From: JAUNKE01 sp041853585
GTDB lineage: Bacteria; Bacillota; Clostridia; Peptostreptococcales; Filifactoraceae
Length of the DNA: 64,000 bases
Direction of reading: 5' to 3'
Assembly: GCA_041853585.1 (NCBI GenBank)
Contig: JBGZSM010000069.1
Span: forward strand, 19,139-83,138
Shown here: in pieces, positions 25,294 through 34,370 of the stretch
Position numbering within the stretch: the first letter of the stretch is position 1
How the letters are laid out: every line of letters begins with the position of its first letter
The notes under the pieces: generated by a model
What the model was told of the DNA's origin: nothing
Seen by the model: only the letters and a program-made list of their open reading frames with translations
Databases searched by the model: none
Program-made: the position numbers and the translations under genes

Positions 25294-26976
25294 TCATGAT
25301 TTGAGCAACATTCTCGCAATATTGATAATGTCGCTGACTACTGCGGACGCCGTCGGTCTTGAACCGGCTCCCTGTCCTTGTAAAAATAAGACGCCGGCAT
25401 TGTCGCAGCTGATTTGAATTGCGTTGCCCGCCCCATCGACATGCGCCAGCGGCAACTCCTTCGGCACTTCCATCGGCTCTACGGCAACATGCGGCTCTCC
25501 GTCTTTCAAAAATGCGCGCCCAATCAATTTAACAACGGTATGATTTTGTTTCGCCAACTCGAGTTGCTCCTTGGTCAATTCACAGATTCCCTCGCGCGTG
25601 ATATGCTCCGGTTTCGGATATTCCCCAAAGCATTGCTTGCACAAGATACACATTTTATAAACCGAATCGTAACCTTCGACATCCGATGTCGGGTCCGCCT
25701 CTGCAAATCCGAGCGCCTGCGCATTTTTGAGCGCTTCTTCATAATCGGTGCCCTCTTTGGTCATCGAGCTTAAAATATAATTGGTCGTTCCATTGATGAT
25801 TCCCGACAATTCCAAAATTCGATTGCCTTCCAGCGATTCGTTGATGGTTCGAATAATCGGAATCGCACCGCCCACCGATGCCTCAAATAAAAATTCCACC
25901 TTGTTCTTCTGCGCGATCTCTTCCAATTCGCCTTTGGCAGCGGCAATCGCCAATTTGTTTGCCGTCACGACATGCTTTTTGTTCTGCATGCTCGCAATCA
26001 TAAATTCGCGCGCGTCTTCGTCCCCGCCAATCAACTCGACCACAATATCAATCGAATCGTCTTTTAAAATTTCGTCAAAATTATCCGCCAGCAATTTTTT
26101 CGGCACATTGCCATGCTTCTTCCGGTCCTTGACCAAAATCTTTTTGATAACAATATGCGCATCTTCCCCCGTCGTTTCTTTGAGACGAGAAGAAATCTGC
26201 TGCGCATTTTCACGCAGAATCGCCTCGACACCTTTTCCTACTGTACCGAAACCAAGCAATGCTACACAAATCATTTTTTTCTTAGTATCTGAAATCATCG
26301 TTCCTTCATCCTCCGGTTTGTTTGTATTTTTGATTTGGATGGGAATGTTCTTTTCCTGCGCCGGCTTGATTGCGTCCTTGTGATACACCTGTGCCCCGTC
26401 TTGCGTAATCTTCATCAGTTCTTCATAACTCAAATGCTCAATCGTCGTCGCCGATTTGTCTTTTCGCGGATCCGCCGTCATAATCCCCGACACATCCGTC
26501 CAATTTTCATACAAATCCGCACTGAGTCCCCTTGCCATGATAGAGCCCGTAATATCCGAACCGCCACGCTCGAAGGTTTTGATATTGCCTTCTTTGTCAA
26601 TTCCGTAAAAACCCGGTATCACTACATTCTTTTTATCGCCGACGCGTTTTTCAATCGCTCGATAAGTTTTTTCCTCATCCAATTTGCCACTGCTATCAAA
26701 ATAAATCAATTCTTTTGCGTCAATAAATTCATACCCTAAATACTCCGCCATTATCTTTGCATTTAAAAATTCTCCGCGGCTCACGATGAAGTCACGCTGG
26801 TCACACAATAGCAATTTCTCGATTTCCGCCTCGATTTCCGAGCGAAAAGCAGGACTCAAATCCAGTGAATTACAAATTTCCGCATATCGCGATTTCAAAT
26901 GCTCAATCAGCTTTCGAATTTCTTCATCCGCCTTCATTTCCTCAAAAATATTTTTACTGAAATAGTTTTTGCTCAT
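25294..26976 (-). CDS. Fusion: aspartokinase (lacking N-terminus) + homoserine dehydrogenase
   Basis: The 560-residue product joins two enzymes. Residues 1-230 are aspartokinase from the middle onward: SRGE (66-69), FERGGSDITGSIMARGLSAD, YENWTDVSGIMTADPRK and GAQVYHKDAIKPA. The KFGGSS start and the ACT domains are missing. Residues 235-560 are homoserine dehydrogenase: ALLGFGTVGKGV (NADP site), VTANKLAIA, EASVGGAIPIIR, LSGIINGTTNYIL and GFAEADPTSDVEGYD. The dehydrogenase also lacks an ACT domain. Homoserine dehydrogenase should be active; kinase activity would need the N-terminal fragment encoded at 20966-21274. AAGGTAGGA supports the ATG. Confidence 0.9.
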   Translation of the reverse strand: MSKNYFSKNIFEEMKADEEIRKLIEHLKSRYAEICNSLDLSPAFRSEIEAEIEKLLLCDQRDFIVSRGEFLNAKIMAEYLGYEFIDAKELIYFDSSGKLDEEKTYRAIEKRVGDKKNVVIPGFYGIDKEGNIKTFERGGSDITGSIMARGLSADLYENWTDVSGIMTADPRKDKSATTIEHLSYEELMKITQDGAQVYHKDAIKPAQEKNIPIQIKNTNKPEDEGTMISDTKKKMICVALLGFGTVGKGVEAILRENAQQISSRLKETTGEDAHIVIKKILVKDRKKHGNVPKKLLADNFDEILKDDSIDIVVELIGGDEDAREFMIASMQNKKHVVTANKLAIAAAKGELEEIAQKNKVEFLFEASVGGAIPIIRTINESLEGNRILELSGIINGTTNYILSSMTKEGTDYEEALKNAQALGFAEADPTSDVEGYDSVYKMCILCKQCFGEYPKPEHITREGICELTKEQLELAKQNHTVVKLIGRAFLKDGEPHVAVEPMEVPKELPLAHVDGAGNAIQISCDNAGVLFLQGQGAGSRPTASAVVSDIINIARMLLKS

Positions 26977-26996
26977 TGATTCCTACCTTTTCTGTA

Positions 26997-27062
26997 TAAA
27001 AAAAAGACTGCAAGCAGTCTTTCGCACACAAAAACATGAGTTTCCGCTCATAGCGGAACTCT
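26997..27062 (-). promoter_or_regulatory. Leader with tandem hairpins, probable attenuator
   Basis: Reading toward the gene, GAGTTCCGC pairs with GCGGAAACTC, then AAAGACTGC-TT-GCAGTCTTT is followed by TTTTT, an intrinsic terminator only about 20 bases before the start codon. The arrangement suggests transcription attenuation. No T-box or known riboswitch motif was found. Confidence 0.65.
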
Positions 27063-27065
27063 AAT

Positions 27066-27084
27066 ACAAAACTAAAACAAAAAC
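27066..27084 (-). repeat. 19-base inverted repeat, right copy
   Basis: Minus-strand GTTTTTGTTTTAGTTTTGT, exact partner of 21305-21323. Confidence 0.6.
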
Positions 27085-27124
27085 TAGCTTTAATATACTA
27101 CATTTTTTGTCTTTTGTAAATGTT

Positions 27125-27172
27125 TTTTTTGCGCCGCAAGTTGCATAATTTGTTGTATAGCAGTTCTCATAG
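27125..27172 (+). repeat. Direct repeat, first copy
   Basis: Contains GCATAATTTGTTGTATAGCA and continues GTTCTCATAG. About 80% identical to 27302-27349. Confidence 0.6.
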
Positions 27173-27301
27173 TTGGTCTTGTATATTAACCTAAGAAAAA
27201 GTTCTTAACTCCCAAATGAAGAAATCTAAATATCACTTAATATTTCGTTCATTGTATCATTGAAAAAAATTCTGTCAATAACTTGACACGACCTTTTAGT
27301 A

Positions 27302-27349
27302 TTTTTTGTACCACGAGTAGCATAATTTGTTGTATAATAGTTTCTATAG
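27302..27349 (+). repeat. Direct repeat, second copy
   Basis: Contains GCATAATTTGTTGTATAATA and continues GTTTCTATAG. Partner of 27125-27172, 177 bases away. Confidence 0.6.
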
Positions 27350-27554
27350 AGATTTCTCCTTTGTAAGATGATTTTTGTGTTCAAATCTATTTTACCACAT
27401 TGGAGCCAATCTCTATTTCTTTTCTAAAACTCCCACAACTATTTTACACTATCGTCGCTTTATGAAAAATTATTTCAGAAATCATCTGTAATATTTTCTT
27501 TCTCCATATTAAAATTTCTCCTATTATCTCCTGCTACAGATTTTGAATCGGTTA

Positions 27555-28451
27555 TCAAATGACTACATTATAAAAAAATATCCATAGACGAGCATAATCC
27601 AACAGAGTCATCTCCTCTTTCGATTTAGAATCCAAACTGGAGATGTCCCGCGAAGATTCCAAATTGTCCTGAGAGTTTTGCTCAATAAGCCCGTTTTCAT
27701 GATTGGTGTTTTTTATCGGCTTCGGCGGCGTGACAGTACCACTTCTCAATCCGCCTCTCGAACCGGAATCGGAGCGATCCAAAAGATTCTTGTCTGCACT
27801 ATATAAGCTTATCAATTTTTGCATCAGATCTCTTCCTGACAAATGATTATCTTTCGCTTTCATCAGTATATCAAAAGGTAGGTCCTCGACTGCAGCGCGG
27901 AAAGAAAGAACTTCTTTTGTGTTCTCTAATTGTAGGATAAGAGATATTTCTTTATTTTTGTTGTCAATCCAAAATCGAACAAAATGAATACCGGAAGAAT
28001 CTCTCATTTCAGCAAGCAGCAAATTTTCATAAGAAAAAAGCGCAGGGTCTCCATCGCTTGAATACATTAGACCGACAGAATTCATCTTGTAAATTGTCTT
28101 ATTATAGTCCAAAAGCGCTTCAAACAAAACTTCGCCTTCCAAAACATCAATTTTCAAATTCAACAACTTCGGCATCTTCGATAAATCCTGCTGATTTAAG
28201 GCATGACCTTTTTTCAAATCTTGAATTCTCGCCGCCTCATTTTCAAACAGCATCACTAAATCATCGCCACGATTTCCTAAAATCTCCGGCACTTCAATCA
28301 ACGCTTTTTTGGCTTGATTGGAAGCAACCTCATTCGACTTGCCGGGGTTCTTCACAAAGATTTTGTTTTGAGCAAATCCGGTTGAAAACTGTAGTGCCGA
28401 TAATATCAATACAAAGCTGATTACCATGAGTTTCTTAATCGTTTTTTTCAC
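27555..28451 (-). CDS. Secreted protein of unknown function
   Basis: The product has a clear signal peptide (basic KKTIKK, then LMVISFVLILSALQFSTGFAQ), so it is exported. The mature part has a mixed alpha/beta region with GNRGDDLVMLFENEAARIQD and LKIDVLEGEVLFEALLDYNK, then a Ser/Asn-rich low-complexity stretch, and it ends LWIFFYNVVI. No family was recognised. A GTG at 28451 suits the AAAGGAG site better than the ATG three codons earlier, which abuts it. Confidence 0.7.
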   Translation of the reverse strand: MKKTIKKLMVISFVLILSALQFSTGFAQNKIFVKNPGKSNEVASNQAKKALIEVPEILGNRGDDLVMLFENEAARIQDLKKGHALNQQDLSKMPKLLNLKIDVLEGEVLFEALLDYNKTIYKMNSVGLMYSSDGDPALFSYENLLLAEMRDSSGIHFVRFWIDNKNKEISLILQLENTKEVLSFRAAVEDLPFDILMKAKDNHLSGRDLMQKLISLYSADKNLLDRSDSGSRGGLRSGTVTPPKPIKNTNHENGLIEQNSQDNLESSRDISSLDSKSKEEMTLLDYARLWIFFYNVVI

Positions 28452-28778
28452 CGCAATCATCTCCTTTCAATCGAATCGAAGACTTCAAAAATATCCAAGG
28501 GAATATCAACTTTTCTTATACTCAACATATCATCGCAAAAAATAATCGTCAATATCTCGCCGGCTTTTCACTGATTTTCTATCTTGATAAATATAGTTGA
28601 TAAAGAAATAAGTTCATCGAATTAAAAATTTCTCCTTGCGATTCGATTTTATTTTTGAGCGACTTGCTACCAACCCAAAGACGCATAACGAAAAAAATTT
28701 TCTTCTATTATTATGAATTCAATGATATAATGAGAATAAGTTGGTGTATATTCTCAAAACACACCAAAGGAGGCTAAC
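28452..28778. other. Divergent intergenic region
   Basis: About 330 bases between divergently read genes, with promoters for both expected. A plausible -10 (TATAAT-like, GATATAATGAG) lies at about 28722 for the rightward gene. Nothing else visible. Confidence 0.5.
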
Positions 28779-30467
28779 TTGGAAAGAAATCCCAATTTTA
28801 CAAAAGAAAAAGCGGATTTTGTTTTCAACAAAATCCAAAAGTATTTTGAGCAAAATGCTTACCGACTCGCGCTTTCCGAAATCATTTCAAATCGCGAATT
28901 GCTCGGCTCGGTGCTTAATATCGGAAGTCAGCTCAAGCTCAATAAGATTTTTTCCCAATCCGTTGTTAATTTGATGCTCGATGCGTTTGAAGTAGATGGC
29001 GACCTAAGTCGTTTCAACGAACTGTTCTCGCAAAATCAAACGGTGCTCGAACTACATACCGAGCAAAAAACCTTTGAGCTTCTGAATAAATATTATAACG
29101 AAAAGGATAGTAATCCGAATTTTAAATCGAAAACACAACATTACGATAACAAATCCGTCCCGCCGGATGACAGCATTTTTCCGGAAGAGGGCGCTGTTCA
29201 GATTTCTATAAAAAGTTCATCCGCCAAATTGCCTGAGGCGATTGATATTGAGCGAGATTTTTTGGACTCGATTGAATCCCCGAGCTTTCATCATTCACCG
29301 CTGAGCGAGGATGAAATGAAGGATGACGGAGAAATCATCAAATCCAATATCGACACCAAGGCGATTCATGCCGATTTCTTCGACTCGATTCGTCCGCCGA
29401 ACATGTCCAGCTCATCCATTTTGCCAAGCGATGATTATGAGCAAATCGCTTTTGATGACAAATTGCTGGAACCGACGCAAAAGGAAAAAATTACAAAAGA
29501 AAAATCACAAGTCGATGCTTTTGAGCCGATTTCGATTGAAAAAACCATCTTAGGCAAAAAAGAGGACGATACGGTACAGGCATTGCGCGCAAAAATTCAG
29601 AGCATCGAGGCAAAAGCAAGCGGAAAAACGGAAGAACCTCCGCAGCCGAGCTATACCGAGAGCATTGTTAAAGAAAGACGCGAGATTGTCGAAAACGGTG
29701 AAGTCCGAACCGAAACCATCAACAAATCGGGCGGCAAGGTGACGGAAATCACATTGGACAACTACGAGTTCTCGGAATATCATGCGGAAACGGAATCGAA
29801 CGAGGATAAGAAAAGCAATAAAAAATCCAAAAAGAAAAAGAAACAGCCTGCCGATGTAGAGGAAATCAAGAAAGAAATCGAATCGCTCAAGGCGGAAAAG
29901 CCGCGAAAGAAACAACCTGCCAAGGCTCAAAAACAAAAGAAAAGCCAGGAGCAAAGACCTCGCCGAAAACGAAAGCGGGAGCTCAACTATCCTTTTATTG
30001 CGCTCATCGCCGTCGTAGCATTGCTTCTGCTGTTCGGCGGTTACAAAGCCGTCTCGTATTTCAGCAACAAAGCGCCGAATACGCAGAGCCAAAAGCAGCC
30101 GAGCGAAAACAAACCGAGCGACAAGGATAAAGATAAACAAAACCCCGGCAGCCAAGCCGGCAATCAAACCACGACACCGCCGGCGGAAAACAAACCGAAA
30201 TATATCTTGCCGACCGACGAGCGTGAGATAACGGATGCGGATTTTGAAGGAATGACCAAAGCGCAGGTGCGATTGGCACTCAACGAAATGTTTGCACGAC
30301 ATGGTTGGAATTTCGGGAAAAACGGAGAGCTATACGATTATTTCTCCAAGCAAAGCTGGTACAAACCGGATATGTCGATGACATCCACCGCTGCTGCGGA
30401 AAAGAAATTTAATGAATTTGAAAAGAAAAATCTGCATATCCTGAAAGAGAAATTCAATTCGATGTAA
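28779..30467 (+). CDS. YARHG-domain membrane protein
   Basis: The 562-residue protein starts at a TTG placed 5 bases after AAAGGAGG. Residues 1-110 form a helical cytosolic region. A long charged, low-complexity stretch follows, very Lys/Glu-rich near 340-405 (KKSKKKKKQ and similar). A membrane helix lies at about 407-428 (FIALIAVVALLLLFGGY), followed by a Lys/Pro/Asn linker and a C-terminal YARHG domain (about 485-560): RLALNEMFARHGWNF and WYKPD. YARHG domains are extracellular and of unknown ligand. It is one of three plus-strand genes in the window. Confidence 0.85.
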   Translation: MERNPNFTKEKADFVFNKIQKYFEQNAYRLALSEIISNRELLGSVLNIGSQLKLNKIFSQSVVNLMLDAFEVDGDLSRFNELFSQNQTVLELHTEQKTFELLNKYYNEKDSNPNFKSKTQHYDNKSVPPDDSIFPEEGAVQISIKSSSAKLPEAIDIERDFLDSIESPSFHHSPLSEDEMKDDGEIIKSNIDTKAIHADFFDSIRPPNMSSSSILPSDDYEQIAFDDKLLEPTQKEKITKEKSQVDAFEPISIEKTILGKKEDDTVQALRAKIQSIEAKASGKTEEPPQPSYTESIVKERREIVENGEVRTETINKSGGKVTEITLDNYEFSEYHAETESNEDKKSNKKSKKKKKQPADVEEIKKEIESLKAEKPRKKQPAKAQKQKKSQEQRPRRKRKRELNYPFIALIAVVALLLLFGGYKAVSYFSNKAPNTQSQKQPSENKPSDKDKDKQNPGSQAGNQTTTPPAENKPKYILPTDEREITDADFEGMTKAQVRLALNEMFARHGWNFGKNGELYDYFSKQSWYKPDMSMTSTAAAEKKFNEFEKKNLHILKEKFNSM

Positions 30468-30483
30468 TGAATGAAAGATTGCC

Positions 30484-30513
30484 AAAAGGGCTGAATAATT
30501 TCAGCTCTTTTTT
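30484..30513 (+). terminator. Terminator after the YARHG gene
   Basis: AAAAGGGCTGAA pairs with TTCAGCTCTTTT (one G-U pair), loop TAAT, followed by more T. Confidence 0.85.
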
Positions 30514-31081
30514 GATTGCCAAAATTGATTTCGCTTTTACAAAATGTGATTTATACTATTTTAGAAAAGCCGGTTGGCAATATCTTGAATAGCTTGTCGG
30601 GAACGAAAATTTATTCTATGATTATTAATGGATATTAGTAGTAATTGCAAATCGAAATTTGTAAGTCACGATATGATTTTATATGAAATTTAATTTTAGA
30701 AAAGCCGTTTTTAATTTTTATATTAAAAAATTCCTTCCTAATTATATAGCTGAATTTTACACCCGAAATTTTATACTGTTTTCTCGTCTCTCAACTTTTA
30801 TCTATTGTATTTCGTGTTTTATCTTTCAGCTTTATTTTGTTTTCGTGTGATTCATCAACTTTTATTCCCGCGCTCAAACTTGCTTAAACTCTCATCCTTC
30901 TTCCCAAGGAATCTCACTTCCTTTTGGGTAATTCTCCATCGTTTTTTGTTTGGCTGTCCCCATCCATCTTGTAATTTCCGATTTTATTTTTATTTTCTTT
31001 TTTGGTAAATATTTTTCTTGTTTCAGGGTATTATTTAATATTGTGAGAAAAAATGAAAGAGAAAGAAAGGAAGTGTTGCTT
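30514..31081. other. Gene-free region before the sigma factor
   Basis: About 570 bases with no gene. The middle (about 30780-31000) is T/C-rich on the plus strand like the tract at 9755. A variant of the dispersed repeat (TTCCTTCCTAATTATATAGC) lies at 30731-30750. It presumably contains the sigma-factor promoter. Confidence 0.5.
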
Positions 31082-31708
31082 TTGAAACCGGAAATTCCAA
31101 ACCTAAATTCAAAATTTGAAAAACAAGCGGCGGACAGATGGAAGGACAGAGCAAAGAATTTCAAAGACAATTCATACGATGAGATTGACGAATTGCTTCA
31201 TCGTGCAAAAAACGGGGACTTGAGTGCGGAAGGCGAACTGATTGAAAAGTTCGAGCCGTTGATTATCAAACGATGCCGATATTATTTCGGAAAAGTGGAC
31301 GACGATTTGCTCCAAATCGGACGAATCAAATTGCTCGAGCTGATTCGTCAATTCGATTCTTCGAAAACTGAAGTGAAATTTTCCGGTTATCTCTCGAAAT
31401 TCTTGGGTTATTTCTATTGGGATATGAAAAAATCGGAAATGAAACATCAGGACAAAGAAATTATTTCAACACATGATAAAGATTTGCCGCCGGAAGCATC
31501 CTATGAGGACAGCGGATTCGAAAGAGTGGAAATTGAGGACTTGCTTGATTCGCTGGATGAAAAACAACGCTTCATCATAGTAAATCATGTAATGTTGGGC
31601 GCAACCATTTCCAATGTCGGCAAAAAACTCAATCTCACGAATGAGCAGGTCAAATATCTGAAGAAAAAAGCATTGTGGCAACTTCGTGAAGCAAAACTGA
31701 TTCGATAA
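31082..31708 (+). CDS. Small sigma-70-like RNA polymerase sigma factor
   Basis: A 208-residue protein with a sigma region 2-like part (ELLHRAKNGDLSAEGELIEK, DDDLLQIGRIKLLELIRQFD, KFSGYLSKFLGYFYWDMKK) and a C-terminal region 4 helix-turn-helix (LDEKQRFIIVNHVMLGATIS, NVGKKLNLTNEQVKYLKKKA). It resembles small alternative sigma factors of Clostridia that control exported or accessory genes. No anti-sigma gene is next to it. The TTG at 31082, seven bases after AAAGGAAG, is the best start; GTG and TTG codons just upstream are alternatives. Confidence 0.8.
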   Translation: MKPEIPNLNSKFEKQAADRWKDRAKNFKDNSYDEIDELLHRAKNGDLSAEGELIEKFEPLIIKRCRYYFGKVDDDLLQIGRIKLLELIRQFDSSKTEVKFSGYLSKFLGYFYWDMKKSEMKHQDKEIISTHDKDLPPEASYEDSGFERVEIEDLLDSLDEKQRFIIVNHVMLGATISNVGKKLNLTNEQVKYLKKKALWQLREAKLIR

Positions 31709-31710
31709 CA

Positions 31711-31752
31711 AAAGGCAGTTCCAGAAAATCTCATTCTGAAACTGCCTCTCTT
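31711..31752. terminator. Bidirectional terminator
   Basis: GGCAGTT-C-CAGAA pairs with TTCTG-A-AACTGCC between two convergent genes, with A-rich and T-rich flanks. Confidence 0.8.
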
Positions 31753-33726
31753 TTACCAAACGCGCAATCTGTCCTGCGGTTTTACATACATCGGGTCACC
31801 TTCTTTTACTTGAAAGTCGATATAGAACTGATCCATCTGATTGACAATATTGTTCACGCGATATTTTCCCGGCGGATGCTCATCCGACAAATCCGCAATC
31901 GCCGCCTCCGGAGTTTTGAGCTCACGCCACACTTTGCCATAGGACTCGAAAACTTTTTTAGTGTCATATCCTTTTTCTTTTGAAATGTCGAGCACCACCG
32001 TCAATCCGCCGAGGTCCGCCAAGATTTCACCGGTTGAAATTTTCCCGTTGACCTTATAGCCCGGTGCCACTTCCAATGCGGAATAAATGTCCGCCGCTTG
32101 CTGAACCTTGCTTGAGAATTTTTTGTAGTCCTCGCTCTTCCACCAGTTGACATGATTTCCTTTTTCGTCAAACTGTGCTCCGCTGTCGTCGAAAGCATGC
32201 GAAATTTCATGCCCGATGACCGCACCGATGCCGCCCAAGTTTTCTTCTTTGGACGCTTGCGGGTCATAGAACGGTGGCTGCAAAATCCCCGCCGGAAACA
32301 CGATTTCATTGTTCACCGGATTATAGTACGCATTGACGGTCTGCGGATACATTCCCCATTGTATTTTATTCGGCGGAAGATTGAGCTGACCGACCGATTG
32401 CAAAATCGAAAGTTGTATAATCGCCTCGACATTCGAAACGACGGTTCCGCCCTGCTCACTCGTCTTGATTTTTACACGCTTATAGCTCGACCATTGATCC
32501 GGATAACCGATTTTCACATTCATCGTCTCCAGTTTTTTCAGCGCCTTCGCCTTGGTCTCGCCGGACATCCAATCGAGATTCTCAATTCGCTTCCTGTAAG
32601 CGGACTTAATTTCCTTGACCATCGCCAGAACATCCTGCTTGGTATTTGCGGAAAAATATTTTTTGACATAGACCTTGCCCATCAGCTCGCCGAATATCTG
32701 AGTCGTAATCTCAAATGCAATTTCTTCATCGGACGGCACGCGATAAGCCCCCGTAAAGGATTGACGAAATTTCATCACGCTTTTGATAACATCCTTGGAC
32801 AGGTACATCGCATTGTCACGAATGATGCGAAGTTCCATCTGCGCCTGAATCGCCAAACGGTTTTGCTCATGATACATGCTGTTCAATTTTTGAATCGCCT
32901 TGGGCTGACTGACCACGATTTTTTTGGCATGATCGACCTTCATCGCTTTGATGGTCGTAACGATAGGAAGCTTCGGACTGATTTTCTCCAGCTCCGAGAG
33001 CGTCATCGTATTGTATTGTGACTCGAAATTCGAGCTGTCCTCTTTTGACAAAACCGCCGTCGACAATTCCTTTTCAAAATTGAATACCGCATCGGCTTTT
33101 CGCTTTGCCTCGTCTTTGGAATTACCGTTGAGCACAAGCAGCTCGCTCAAATAATTTTTGTATGCCTTCTGAACTTTGAGCGAAAATTCGTCCTTGCCCT
33201 CCAAATACACTTTCGGCAAACCGATGCTCGGCTCTTTCACATACAAAATATTCATCCGATTGTCCTTAATATCCTGGTCGATTGCCAGCGATATGACGGT
33301 GCCGTAATTTTTTTGATACAAAGTTACCATCGCCTGATTGACCTGCTCCATCGATTGAGCCGAAGTAATCTTGTCCAGCAAATGTTTTATCGGCGTAAGC
33401 TTTTGAGCATCTCGCGTTTTGAAATCCACAGCCATATTGTAAAAGTCGATGAGCTTTTTCTCATCGCTGCCCTCTTTCAGCTTCGCGTAATTGGCACGCA
33501 GCTCCTGAATCATCTCATGCAGATGCTGCTCCGTCTTTTCATTGATTTGATAAAAATTTCCGGTGGAAGACCTCCCCTCCGGGATTTTCGTTTGTTTAAG
33601 CCACTCTTCATTGACATAACTATAAAAATCCGTCTGAGGTGTCGCTTTTTCTTCCGCATAGACCACGCTCGACAGCAACAAAACCCAAGCCATCAATAGC
33701 GCCAACATTTGCGTTCTTCTCTTCAC
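31753..33726 (-). CDS. pepO: M13-family zinc metallopeptidase (neprilysin/PepO-like)
   Basis: A 657-residue exported peptidase: signal peptide (LALLMAWVLLLSSVVYA), M13 N-terminal domain beginning PQTDFYSYVNEEWLKQTKIP, and catalytic domain with VNAYYNPVNNEIVFPAGILQ, zinc site GAVIGHEISHAFDDSGAQFD (HExxH), third ligand in GEILADLGGL and a family-typical C-terminus (QDRLRVW). It has no lipobox, so it is secreted or wall-associated, and degrades small peptides. Translation probably starts at a GTG behind AGAAGGAG. Confidence 0.93.
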   Translation of the reverse strand: MKRRTQMLALLMAWVLLLSSVVYAEEKATPQTDFYSYVNEEWLKQTKIPEGRSSTGNFYQINEKTEQHLHEMIQELRANYAKLKEGSDEKKLIDFYNMAVDFKTRDAQKLTPIKHLLDKITSAQSMEQVNQAMVTLYQKNYGTVISLAIDQDIKDNRMNILYVKEPSIGLPKVYLEGKDEFSLKVQKAYKNYLSELLVLNGNSKDEAKRKADAVFNFEKELSTAVLSKEDSSNFESQYNTMTLSELEKISPKLPIVTTIKAMKVDHAKKIVVSQPKAIQKLNSMYHEQNRLAIQAQMELRIIRDNAMYLSKDVIKSVMKFRQSFTGAYRVPSDEEIAFEITTQIFGELMGKVYVKKYFSANTKQDVLAMVKEIKSAYRKRIENLDWMSGETKAKALKKLETMNVKIGYPDQWSSYKRVKIKTSEQGGTVVSNVEAIIQLSILQSVGQLNLPPNKIQWGMYPQTVNAYYNPVNNEIVFPAGILQPPFYDPQASKEENLGGIGAVIGHEISHAFDDSGAQFDEKGNHVNWWKSEDYKKFSSKVQQAADIYSALEVAPGYKVNGKISTGEILADLGGLTVVLDISKEKGYDTKKVFESYGKVWRELKTPEAAIADLSDEHPPGKYRVNNIVNQMDQFYIDFQVKEGDPMYVKPQDRLRVW

Positions 33727-33790
33727 ATCTTTCTCCTTCTGCACAAAATAAGATGCAGCCAAGCTGCAATCTCATTTATTCTCTATTCTT

Positions 33791-34303
33791 TTATTCGTTG
33801 CGATTTTTCCATTCGCTTTGAAGCATGCTCATCAAATTGAAATTGTAAAAAGCGCCGTCCTTGTAACCCGCTTCTCTCGCAACTCCTTCAAACGCAAATC
33901 CCAACGCTTCGTACATCGCTTGCGCCGGATTGCCGTCGAAATAATCCAGCGTAACCCGATTGAGTTCCAATTTTTCAAAACAAAAACGCATGAGCGCAAG
34001 CATCATCACACGACCCAGACCCTTGCCGCGATGCTCCTGCTCGCCGATATAAATTCTTGTGATATCAATCGATTTCGTATTTTTGTCATAGCGACTCAAA
34101 TACGCTCGCCCAATCATTTCACCGTTAAGCAAAACGGCAAAATCCATCATCGTATCATCCTGCTCCCGCTTGATAAATTCGCGTACGACTTCTTCATAAG
34201 TCTTGCCTTTGGGAATGCTCAAAAACTGAATGACATTATCGTCACTCTCCCATTTGTGAAAATAGGTGCAGTCATCAAATTTTGCCTTTCGTAATGTAAT
34301 CAT
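33791..34303 (-). CDS. GNAT family N-acetyltransferase
   Basis: A 170-residue single-domain acetyltransferase. It has the RimJ/RimL-like order: ITLRKAKFDD at the start, RIYIGEQEHRGKGLGRVMML (acetyl-CoA loop, residues about 86-105) and ALGFAFEGVAREAGYKDGAF near the end. The substrate may be a protein N-terminus or a small amine. AAAGGAG precedes the ATG. It stands between pepO and a glycosyltransferase with gaps on both sides. Confidence 0.9.
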   Translation of the reverse strand: MITLRKAKFDDCTYFHKWESDDNVIQFLSIPKGKTYEEVVREFIKREQDDTMMDFAVLLNGEMIGRAYLSRYDKNTKSIDITRIYIGEQEHRGKGLGRVMMLALMRFCFEKLELNRVTLDYFDGNPAQAMYEALGFAFEGVAREAGYKDGAFYNFNLMSMLQSEWKNRNE

Positions 34304-34370
34304 AAAAGCTCCTTTCGTCTCAAAACTTTCTTTCTTTAATATACTATGATTCTACCCAAAAATAAAGACC

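Larger units (their letters stand above)
27063..27554. other. Gene-free region with a 48-base direct repeat
   Basis: Holds no gene. Two imperfect copies of a 48-base unit lie at 27125-27172 and 27302-27349, and the right copy of the 19-base inverted repeat at 27066-27084. TTGACA at about 27290 on the plus strand has no obvious gene to serve. Confidence 0.6.

Noticed and set aside
26990..27046. Cys-rich 22-codon leader peptide (MSGNSCFCVRKTACS...) before the kinase/dehydrogenase gene
   Set aside because: It has no ribosome site and Cys codons make no sense for control of this pathway; the hairpins alone are the better explanation.
21305..27084. Simple inversion between the 19-base repeats as the cause of the split kinase
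   Set aside because: Reversing the block would not rejoin the two kinase pieces in one frame, so at most it was one step in a longer history.
29550..30302. 250-codon antisense frame opposite the YARHG gene
   Set aside because: A shadow of the Lys/Glu-rich coding sequence; composition is Arg/Phe/Leu-rich and there is no start signal.
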